Below, piece after piece: positions 55,882-64,000 of a stretch of 64,000 bases of DNA. The position numbers and the translations under genes are program-made. Numbering within the stretch: the first letter of the stretch is position 1; each line of letters begins with the position of its first letter. Source of the DNA: Cyanophora paradoxa (taxonomy: Eukaryota > Glaucocystophyceae > Cyanophorales > Cyanophoraceae). Below the pieces are notes generated by a model. The model was given only the letters and a program-made list of their open reading frames with translations. It was not told the origin of the DNA and searched no databases. The stretch covers positions 124,001 to 188,000 of the forward strand of contig QPMI01000138.1 of the NCBI GenBank assembly GCA_004431415.1, read 5' to 3'.

Positions 55882-56084
55882 TTTTTTTTTTTTTGGTGAA
55901 TTACCGGCCACAGCCTCTAGTCTACTCCAGCACTGTGGGGGCGTGTACAGGCAAGGTGGGGCATGATCGATCGGAATTATGTGGAACGGGCGGGATTTGA
56001 AGGCGTGATTCTCATCGCAGGGCGATTCGAACACGGAAGGCATGCATCGGAAAGCGTGTATGATAACCACACCGCTATGAGCGG
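55882..56084 (-). mobile_element. tRNA-derived SINE, family A, copy 1
   Basis: Minus-strand copy of the element at 56161-56357: head near 56084 with A box TAGCGGTGTGG and B box GTTCGAATC, a body of about 130 bp, and an A tail (T run at 55882-55894). It abuts the head of the family B SINE. Confidence 0.7.
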
Positions 56085-56148
56085 GGGCTAAAAAAGTTAA
56101 GAATTCGAATTCAAACTGAATATTAATATATTCATGGGGCCATCCTTC

Positions 56149-56370
56149 ATGACTTCGGAACTCATAGCGGTGTGGTTATCATACACGCTGTCTAATTCAT
56201 GCCTTCCGTGTTCGAATCGCCCTGCGATGAGAATCACGCCTTCGAATCCCGCCCGCTCCACATAATTCCGATCGATCATGTCCCACCTTGCCTGTATACG
56301 CCCCCGCAGTGCTGGAGTAGACTAGAGGCTGTGGCCGGTAATTCACCAAAAAAAAAATGACTTCGGAACT
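56149..56370 (+). mobile_element. tRNA-derived SINE, family A, copy 2 with 14-bp target duplication
   Basis: Plus-strand copy (56161-56357) of the same element: tRNA-like head with A and B boxes, body matching copy 1 closely through GTGGCCGGTAATTCACC, then an A run. The 14-bp sequence ATGACTTCGGAACT occurs at both 56149-56162 and 56357-56370, a target-site duplication as made by LINE machinery. The pair of family A copies forms an inverted repeat of about 200-bp arms. Confidence 0.8.
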
Positions 56371-57785
56371 TCGGAAGAACAGCCGTTTCTTAGTTCTAGA
56401 CTTCTAGTGAAAGAACAGCTATCGCTATACGGTTGCTACCGGTAGTTCTAGTGCACATGCTGCAGCTGTGTCCTTTAGCCTAGTTAGCTCTAGTACGTAT
56501 ATACATATATAGTGCTACTTCCGAGTTATTCTCGTGCTCGTTCTCCTTATCTCTTGAGTTCTCGCGATTGTGTCCCTCGTCGTGATCCCTAGCTCTTATG
56601 GATATGTTTTGCGATCTCGATTGCCTACGACTTCTTTGATTTGTGATTGCTTTAATTTGTCGATTTTCAATTTTTCTACCTACGGGGGGTTCGCCCTTAA
56701 GGCCTTCCGTAGTCTCTCAAAAAAATTCAAAAAGGCTTCAATTCTTGAATTGCTCAACCGAACAAACATGATTTTGAAACATGCCTTCATCGTGATGATC
56801 AAAAAAATACGATGATCGGCATTCCGAAGTTCGCAATCAATTGCAAATCCGGAAATTAAGCCCCCTTGCCTCAAACAAACAACTAGGCCCCCATCTGCAG
56901 TTCTAATTGCAAGCTTATAATTAAGTTATAATCCAAACAACTTCAAGCTTGCAAGTTGGCATCAATGTTGTTGGCAAGTGAGTCCCTTAACCCGCGGCCG
57001 GTCCCTGTCGACGTCGGACCCTGCAGAGAGACTTTGGGGAGAAAGGGGGCCCGGCGGCCTTCAACTTATGCCGCCTTGTGCCGCCTGCGGCCTTCAGCTT
57101 ACGCACGTGCGCATGCACGTGCTCAGGATCCGCCCGCCGGCGCGGCCGCAGCTCGACCGGGTACCGTCGGACCGCGGCCGAGTAAACGAGCGCTTCGCCT
57201 ATCTAGCTTCCTGCTGCGAGTCCTGCGCGATATATATACCGCCGGTCGGGCATCTCCATGCCTGTCCTCGGTATCTCAGACTCTTTCTTATTTTCTTATT
57301 GACTTTCTCTACGGTACGCAACGAAATCGATATCATAGTATCGCTCAGGGCGCTGCACGGCGCTCAGATCGCGAGTTTCCGGCTGGCAAATTTTCACGTG
57401 GGCGCGCACAGTTACTGCTCGAGGGCGTGCGTTATATCGGCACCGAGGCGTGCCGCCGTGATCCCCTTGCTCATATGCACCCGGGACCCGTGAAATATTT
57501 TGGATCACGGCTTTTTGGACTTCGGATCTGAAGTGCACCATATCCATCGCAAAGGCCCAGGCTAAGGGCCCTTCCTTACTCCGGCCCACCGGATCCAGGC
57601 CAACTTGCATTATCTGCCGCGCGACATCGAAGCCTCTTTTTGTTTTGAAACATCTGCTCACTGCCATTGCAAGCACACGAGCACGCAGCGCGAAAGCTGC
57701 ATCCAGAGAGGGGCCCGGGGCGCGGGGCGCGGGGCGCGGGGCGCGGGGCGCGGGGCGCCGGCGGGCGCTGCCGGGGCCGGGCCGG
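56371..57785. other. Gene-poor region upstream of the SDA1 3' end
   Basis: AT-richer DNA with no supported gene to about 57000, then GC-richer DNA whose frames lack recognisable domains. A GGGGCGC heptamer is tandemly repeated about six times at 57714-57760, next to the SDA1 stop codon. Confidence 0.45.
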
Positions 57786-60700
57786 CTAGTGCTTGTACTT
57801 CTTGCGGCGGCGCATGGTGTCGATGTGCTTGCGCTTGGAGGCCTCCTTGTCGCGCATGGAGCGGACCTTCTTGTGCTTGACGGAGCGGGACTGCCGGATC
57901 ATCGCGTACGCCTTGGTCTTCTTCTTCTCCTCGTTCGACAGGCTCGCCCCCTCCGCCTTCTTCCGCCGCTTGCCACCAAACTTCTCCCGCCCCTCCCGCC
58001 CCGCCTGCCGCCCGCCGTGAGCGCCGGCGGCCCCGGGGCGCGGCGGGGCGGGGCGGGGGGTACGGGCGCACGTTGACGCTGGCCATGCGCTCCTCGAGCT
58101 CGCGGCGCTTGCGTTTCCTGTACCCCTCCAGGTCCCCGGCCTCGAGTACCTCCTCGTAGTCGACCCCGCGCGCCGCCGGCGCCTCCTCCGTGCTGCGGGG
58201 CGGTGGGAGGGTCGGCGGGGGTACACTGCACCCAAGGAGGGGGGTACGCCTCCTCCACGCACTCGGCGGAGGCGATGGCGTTGAGCTTCTTGCGGGAGTT
58301 GCCGGCGGCCTTCTCGAGCGCCGCCCGCGCCTTCAGCTGCCGCAGCCGCTCGAAGTCCTCTTGGTCCAGGATCTGGCCGGGGCGGGGGGGTCAGGCCGGG
58401 GGGCAGGGCATAGGAGGGTGGGGAGAAATCGGACCCGGACGGAGTCGAGACGGGGGCCGGAGGGCGTGGAGGAGGCGGAGGCGGGGGCGCCGGGGGCGGC
58501 CGCCCCCTTGGCCGCCGCCGCCGCCTCGCGCTTGGCCTTGAAGCGCGCCAGCCGCAGCGCTCGCTTCCGCTCCTGCCGCCTCTCCTTCTTGCTCCGCGCC
58601 GCCGCCCCGGCCGCCGGCCGCACGTCGTCGTCGTCGTCCTCCTCCTCCTCCTCTTCCTCCTCTTCCTCCTCCTCCTCCCCGCCGGACCCGCTGCCGCTGG
58701 CCTCCCCGCCGCTCTCGGCCCCCTCCTCCTCCTCCTCCTCCTCGTCCTCCTCCCCCCCCTGGCCCTCGCCTTCGCTGCTGCTGCTGCTCCCGTCGCTGCG
58801 CCCGCCCCGCGCGCGTCGGCACCCGGCCCTACCCTCCCCCTGGACACCGGTACCCCCGCACCTGACGCGGATGGCCTTCTTCCCCCCCACCTCCTCGTCG
58901 GAGACGTCTACCCAGCTGCCGCCCTCCTCCTCCCCCTCCTCCTCCTCCTCCTCCTTGTCCTCGCTGTCCAGGCTCGCGCTCTCCCACCTGCCGCCCGCCC
59001 GCGTCTGCCGGAGCCAGAGGCGCCCCCCTCGAGGCGCGCACCCGTCCTCCTCCCCGCCGCTGCCCTCCTCCTCGTCCTCCTCCTCCTCCTCGTCCTCGGT
59101 GGAGAGGCCCTGCTCCTTGCGGGCGGCGCGGCGGGCCTCCTTCTCCGCGCGGCGCTGCTCGCGGGCCTCCTCGCGCTGCCGGCGCGCCTCCTCCCGCTTC
59201 TTCAGGTCCTCCTCCAGCAGCTCCAGGCCCTCTACCGCCTCCGCCGCCCGCTGCTGCCCGAACTGCAGCGGCGCCTTGCTCATGTCCGCCGTCCGCCCCT
59301 GCCGGCCCGACACCCCCGCCCGCTCAGCCCCGCCCGAGGCTCCGCCCGACGGCGCGGCGGGGCGGGGCGCACGCGGTCGCGCTTGGCGAGGAGGTGCGGG
59401 TTGGCCTCACGGAAGGTCGCGATGAGCGAGCGCGCCGCCATCACCACGCCCTTGTCCCGCGCCGTCTTGTACTGCGACAGGTCCTGCCCGCCCCCGCGTG
59501 AGCCGCGGAGGGGGGTAGTGGGGGGTAAGGATGGCGGGGGGTACCTGGAGGAGGGTCTCGTTCATGACGAGGGGCATGCGGGCGCAGATCTCGCGGATCG
59601 TGTTCAGGCTGCCGGGGTACGTGGGCGAGGTGAGGGGTACGCAATCGAGACGCGGGGCGGGGTACGACCGCACCCGACGACGACCGCCTCGTCGGCGCAG
59701 CGGTCGGAGACAAAGTTGTCGACGATCGTCTGCGGGGTAAGGGCCGGCGTCAGGCGGGGTACAGAGCGGAGCAGGCGGCTGAGTACACTAGGAGGAAACT
59801 AGGAAACTGTCGGTGTATGATAAGTCACACGCTGCCCCACCGAACAGGGGCGCGTGCGTGCCATACGGCCGTTCCCTCTGCCCTCGTTGGAAATAAGAGG
59901 GGGGCGCCGCGCGGGCGACCCGCCCCTCCACAATTCGAGGGCGCAGCTAAGACCCAAGCCCGCTTAAGAGCCTATGAACGGAATGTCGGTGTATGATAAG
60001 TCACACGCTGCCCCACCGAGCAGGGGCGCGTGCGTGCCATACGGCCGTTCCCTCTGCCCTCGTTGGAAATAAGAGGGGGGCGCCGCGCGGGCGACCCGCC
60101 CCTCCACAATTCGAGGGCGCAGCTAAGACCTAAGCCCGCTTAAGAGCCTATGAACGGAATGTCGGTGTATGATAAGTCACACGCTGCCCCACCGAGCAGG
60201 GGCGCGTGCGTGCCATACGGCCGTTCCCTCTGCCCTCGTTGGAAATAAGAGGGGGGCGCCGCGCGGGCGACCCGCCCCTCCACAATTCGAGGGCGCAGCT
60301 AAGACCTAAGCCCGCTTAAGAGCCTATGAACGGAATGTCGGTGTATGATAAGTCACACGCTGCCCCACCGAGCAGGGGCGCGTGCGTGCCATACGGCCGT
60401 TCCCTCTGCCCTCGTTGGAAAAAAGAGGGGGGCGCCGCGCGGGCGACCCGCCCCTCCACAATTCGAGGGCGCAGCTAAGACCTAAGCCCGCTTAAGAGCC
60501 TATGAACGGAATGTCGGTGTATGATAAGTCACACGCTGCCCCACCGAGCAGGGGCGCGTGCGTGCCATACGGCCGTTCCCTCTGCCCTCGTTGGAAAAAA
60601 GAGGGGGGCGCCGCGGGGGCGACCCGCCCCTCCACAATTCGAGGGTGCGGAAAATGCTCTACCCCGGCTAGCTCACAGAGCCCCGGGCGGACCTTGACGA

Positions 60701-63180
60701 GAGGCTCGACGGCGTCGGGGGGTACGTGGTCGTGGCATGCCTGCGCGGCGCACGCCAGGATTGACGTCACCTCTGCGGCGCGCGCGCTCTTAGCCCCAGA
60801 CGAGCAAGGGGGGCGGGGCGGGGGTAGAACGGGAGGGGTACGGCGGGCGGACCGTTTTGGTGGGGCTGGAGGTAGCGCTGGACGTAGGGGTACAGGTTGA
60901 GGACGATGAGCTGGTGCGTGGCCACCATCCGCGACACCAGCTGCAGCATCATGAGCCGAACCTGCGGCCGGCGGGCCGGCCGGCGTCAGCCCCGTCCTCG
61001 ATCGGCGCAGAGAGCCGGGCGGGCCCCCGAGGGGTCCCAACCAGGGGCCACCGCACCTCGAACCGCTCGTTGCAGCCGCGCAGCTTTCCGAAGAGCTTCT
61101 CAGTGAAGCCTGCGGCGGGGCGGGGGGCTCAGGAGCCGGCTGGCGGGGCGGGCGGGGCGGGCGGGCGGACCCTGTGGGTCGTGGATGAGGTGGAGGGCGT
61201 GGAAGGTCGGCGCCGCCTTGGCCCGCTGGCCCTTCTTCACCTGCACGCGCCCCCGGCCCCGGGCGTCACGCCGGCGTCGTCGGCGCGCCGGGTCGGGCGG
61301 GCGAGCTCGCCGCGCCTGCTTCAGGGCGCGCTGGATCTTCTTCTGCTTCTTCTTCTTGTTGCGGCTCGCCACGTGCGTCGCGTGGAAGATGTCTCGCGCC
61401 GTGGGCGCCAGCTTTGCCTGCCGCCCGCCCCTGTGAGCGGCCAGGGCGCCCGCCCGCCGAGCGGCCGGCCCCCCGCGCACCGCGTCGTCGCTGTCGCTGC
61501 CGCTGCCGCTCCCGTCCGAGTCGTCGTCGCCCTTCTTCCGCTTGTTCGTGAGGAAGAACTGCGTGCGCCGGGAGGCTCGCTCAGCCGGCGGTCCGGCGCC
61601 GGCCGGCGGGCGGGGCGGGGCGGGAGAAGAGAGGGCCAAGCGCGCCTGCAGGGCGGCCACGAGGATCTTGGTCACGTTGGAAAAGCACGCCGTGCTGATC
61701 ACGTTCACCGTCTTCGCGTCGTCCCTGCGCGCGCAGGCCGGTCGGTCGCATGGATGCGAGCCGGGGCCGCGGAGGCGATGGGCTGGCTGGCTTAGAGTGA
61801 ATGTCGGTGTATGATAAGTCACACGCTGCCCCACCGAGCAGGGGCGCGTGCGTGCCATACGGCCGTTCCCTCTGCCCTCGTTGGAAATAAGAGGGGGGCG
61901 CCGCGCGGGCGACCCGCCCCTCCACAATTCGAGGGCGCAGCTAAGACCTAAGCCCGCTTAAGAGCCTATGAACGGAATGTCGGTGTATGATAAGTCACAC
62001 GCTGCCCCACCGAGCAGGGGCGCGTGCGTGCCATACGGCCGTTCCCTCTGCCCTCGTTGGAAATAAGAGGGGGGCGCCGCGGGGGCGACCCGCCCCTCCA
62101 CAATTCGAGGGCGCAGCTAAGACCTAAGCCCGCTTAAGAGCCTATGAACGGAATGTCGGTGTATGATAAGTCACACGCTGCCCCACCGAGCAGGGGCGCG
62201 TGCGTGCCATACGGCCGTTCCCTCTGCCCTCGTTGGAAATAAGAGGGGGGCGCCGCGGGGGCGACCCGCCCCTCCACAATTCGAGGGCGCAGCTAAGCCC
62301 CACCGCCCATGCCCCCACGCCCCGCCCGCGATCAAATCGCAGATCAAATCGCACCAGATCTTCTTGCGGTAGAGCTCAATCATGACGTCGAGGGACTTCT
62401 TGGCGGCCTGCTGGCACGGGTCCTGCAGCATCGTGTACATGAAGTTCTGCAGCGTCTTGTTCACTTTGTTCTCTGCGCGCGTGCGTGCGTCAGGCGCCGG
62501 CGGGCGGCGCGGCGCGGCGCGGCGCGGCGCGGAGCGGGGCCTAGGGGCGCGGGCGCCGCTGCGCGTGTGTGTGGCTGGCTCGCACCCTTGTGCTTCTGGT
62601 TCATCGTCTTTATGTCGTTGACGATGTGGAGGAAGAGCTGCTGCCGGAGGGCCTTGTCCTTGCAGCGGAAGAGCTTGAAGAAGAGGGAGAGGACGCTGCG
62701 GCGGCGGTCGCACGGCGCCGGCGGCGGCGGCGGCGCGGGCGGCGCGCGGGGCGCCCGCGCACTTGGCGACGGGGATGAGGTTGCGGTTGCGCATGAGGAT
62801 GAGTGCCTGGACGAGGGTGCGCCGCAGGTCCGGGTGCAGCACGGCGTAGTGCTCCTCAAGCAGCGCCATGATCTCGTTCGGGAAGCCCGCGAGCTCCTTC
62901 GGGTAGCATAGCGTGACCTGCGGCGCCCGGGCGGCGCGATCGGCGCGTACGTGAGCGCCCCGGCGCGAGCGGGAGCGCCGGCCGAGCGGGCGAGGGGGGC
63001 GAGCCGAACCTGAGACAGGAACGATACCAGCTCGCCGAAGCCTTTCGTCTCCTTGCTCGGCGCGAGCTTGAAGATCTGGAGCTGCGAGTCGAAGTGGCGG
63101 AGCTGGAGCTCGAACTCTTCCTTGTACGCCGGGGGGTCCCTCTTACACAGGTTCTGAAGCTGAAGCAGGTCCAGCGCCAT
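57786..63180 (-). CDS. SDA1: SDA1, 60S ribosome biogenesis protein
   Basis: The multi-exon gene starts at ATG 63180 ([16 protein letters not shown]) and ends at 57786 (...[10 protein letters not shown]). Blocks follow the SDA1 family in order: [106 protein letters not shown] joined to [105 protein letters not shown]. Then come acidic Glu/Asp-rich linkers with WVDVSDEE and a basic Lys/Arg tail. In yeast SDA1 is needed for pre-60S maturation and export and for actin organisation; it is nuclear. Two introns are greatly enlarged by 176-bp repeats. Confidence 0.9.
59808..60645. repeat. 176-bp tandem repeat array 1 (about 4.8 copies) in an SDA1 intron
   Basis: Units begin at 59808, 59984, 60160, 60336 and 60512, exactly 176 bp apart, and are nearly identical. 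The array lies wholly inside the intron 59730-60692 between the exons ending EPLVK and starting TIVDNF. Each unit contains a GC-rich inverted repeat around GGGGCG...CGCCCC. Confidence 0.92.
61800..62297. repeat. 176-bp tandem repeat array 2 (about 2.8 copies) in another SDA1 intron
   Basis: The same unit as array 1, starting at 61802, 61978 and 62154, in the same orientation. It lies inside the intron 61725-62354, which splits the Trp codon of ELYRKKIW. Two of its copies share with the last copy of array 1 the variant CCGCGGGGGCG in place of CCGCGCGGGCG. Confidence 0.92.
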
Positions 63181-63593
63181 GGCTGCTGCTGCCGCTCACG
63201 CGGGCCTTCGCCTCGCGGTCCGACAGTGGCCGCGATCAGACGGGATCGCGCTAATTGAACCGCTCCGCCGAATCGTTGAACAGGGCACGATCAGATTAGC
63301 AGCGCGAACGGGCTGGCAGGTCAGTGGCGGCGAGGGACGACGATGAGATTGTACCCCTCTCGAGCAGCGGATAAGCCTTTCTGCGCTCCGCTGGCTTGTG
63401 TACGTAGCTAATCAACATCCGTCACATTCCCTAGCGCTGCGCCGAGCGTCATCGACTCGTCACCGGTCGTAGCGAATAGCTAAGGGCCCGAGACGCGAGC
63501 ACCGAAGCCGTCGTTGACGCAAGATGCCGTAGAACGCCATCTGAAGCGAAACGACCGGAGCAGGCTCTTGATCAGAGCGTCAATGGCGATGCC
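63181..63593. promoter_or_regulatory. Upstream region of SDA1
   Basis: About 410 bp between the SDA1 start codon and the stop codon of the next minus-strand gene. It should hold the SDA1 promoter. No specific motif is recognised. Confidence 0.4.
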
Positions 63594-64000
63594 TTAGCGC
63601 TTCACGTGTTCGCGAGTAGGCGCCCGCCGCCAGCTTCTGGAAGTGAAGCCGTCTTCTTTCATGGCTTCTATCGCTGCGGCGAACACCGCCTCTGAAGAGG
63701 AGGTGTCTTTGGTCCGCCGGCTGGTTCCAAGGTCGGCCCGCCCGCCCCGTGGCGCAGCGGCTGCCTTCTCAGTGATCCGGCCTGCAGAACGATAGTGGAT
63801 CATGTTCTGCGCTCCCGACGCCGGCCTGCGGCCCGCGCCGAGCCTGGCGCCCCGGCGGTGCCGCCGCCAGGCGGTGATGGTGCGGTGCCGGGGGAGGACG
63901 CGCCGGTCGTCGGCGTTCTCCTTCTCCTCGACATCTCCGGTGCGCGCCGGCGCCGGCCCGCACCGCACCGCACCGCCTCGTCCCACCCGCGCGCCTGGCG
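63594..64000 (-). CDS. 3' end of an unidentified gene (runs off the window)
   Basis: The final exon has natural composition and ends EAVFAAAIEAMKEDGFTSRS...TREHVKR with a stop at 63594. Upstream exons in the window are unclear because frames are Arg-rich. No family is recognised from this fragment. Confidence 0.4.
   Translation of the reverse strand, partial: PGARVGRGGAVRCGPAPARTGDVEEKENADDRRVLPRHRTITAWRRHRRGARLGAGRRPASGAQNMIHYRSAGRITEKAAAAPRGGRADLGTSRRTKDTSSSEAVFAAAIEAMKEDGFTSRSWRRAPTREHVKR

Noticed and set aside
57296-57676. Minus-strand 126-aa frame between the SINEs and SDA1
   Set aside because: No domain, no splice context and no support beyond being open; left unannotated.
59808-62297. 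CRISPR-like array
   Set aside because: Units are contiguous 176-bp tandem copies without spacers and lie in introns of a eukaryotic gene.

Overview
The window is from a GC-rich nuclear genome of a eukaryote with very short, C-rich introns (about 50-110 bp in most genes). The gene content points to an alga: a full-length RelA/SpoT homologue whose N-terminus looks like a plastid transit peptide with an early Phe, a sedoheptulose-1,7-bisphosphatase and a beta-carbonic anhydrase, next to housekeeping genes (SDA1, gamma-tubulin complex GCP2). The RSH leader is Ser/Ala-rich with Phe at residue 4 and has no signal peptide in front. That fits a primary plastid of the glaucophyte type, but this is inference. 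I did not identify the species.

Layout. 1-24271 (+): exons of a giant surface protein, 5' end outside the window. Tandemly duplicated REJ-like modules are followed by a GPS-like region, one transmembrane helix and more than twenty FN3-like domains in 1.38-kb higher-order repeats. A tyrosine-recombinase (DIRS-order) retrotransposon at 4346-9694 sits just inside one intron, flanked by a 46-bp direct repeat that duplicates the 5' splice site. 25094-25387 (+): small unknown ORF. 26114-27890 (-): GDPD-family phosphodiesterase. 28193-32954 (-): GCP2, head-to-head with SBPase (33061-34552, +), with 106 bp between the start codons. 34732-about 35940 (-): LRR protein. 36304-about 38400 (-): a Pro/Ala-rich protein and a small bZIP protein. 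38651-43015 (+): RSH. 44049-45197 (-): beta-carbonic anhydrase. 45751-50053 (+): GAF-containing class III adenylyl cyclase with an N-myristoylation-type start. 50991-about 53387 (-): unknown protein. 53.4-57.8 kb: gene-poor, AT-richer DNA carrying two tRNA-derived SINE families and a possible MITE. 57786-63180 (-): SDA1, with two introns expanded by the same 176-bp tandem repeat. 63594-end (-): 3' end of another gene.

The genes do not form one pathway. (p)ppGpp turnover (RSH), cAMP synthesis, CO2/bicarbonate interconversion and sedoheptulose bisphosphate turnover are all consistent with a photosynthetic cell. The most unusual points are the REJ/GPS/TM/FN3 architecture, the retroelement contained in an enlarged intron, the RSH with an intact hydrolase motif but lost synthetase residues, the frequent GC-AG introns, and the previously unlabelled SINEs. 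Exon boundaries were read by eye, so CDS spans are outer limits of multi-exon genes.
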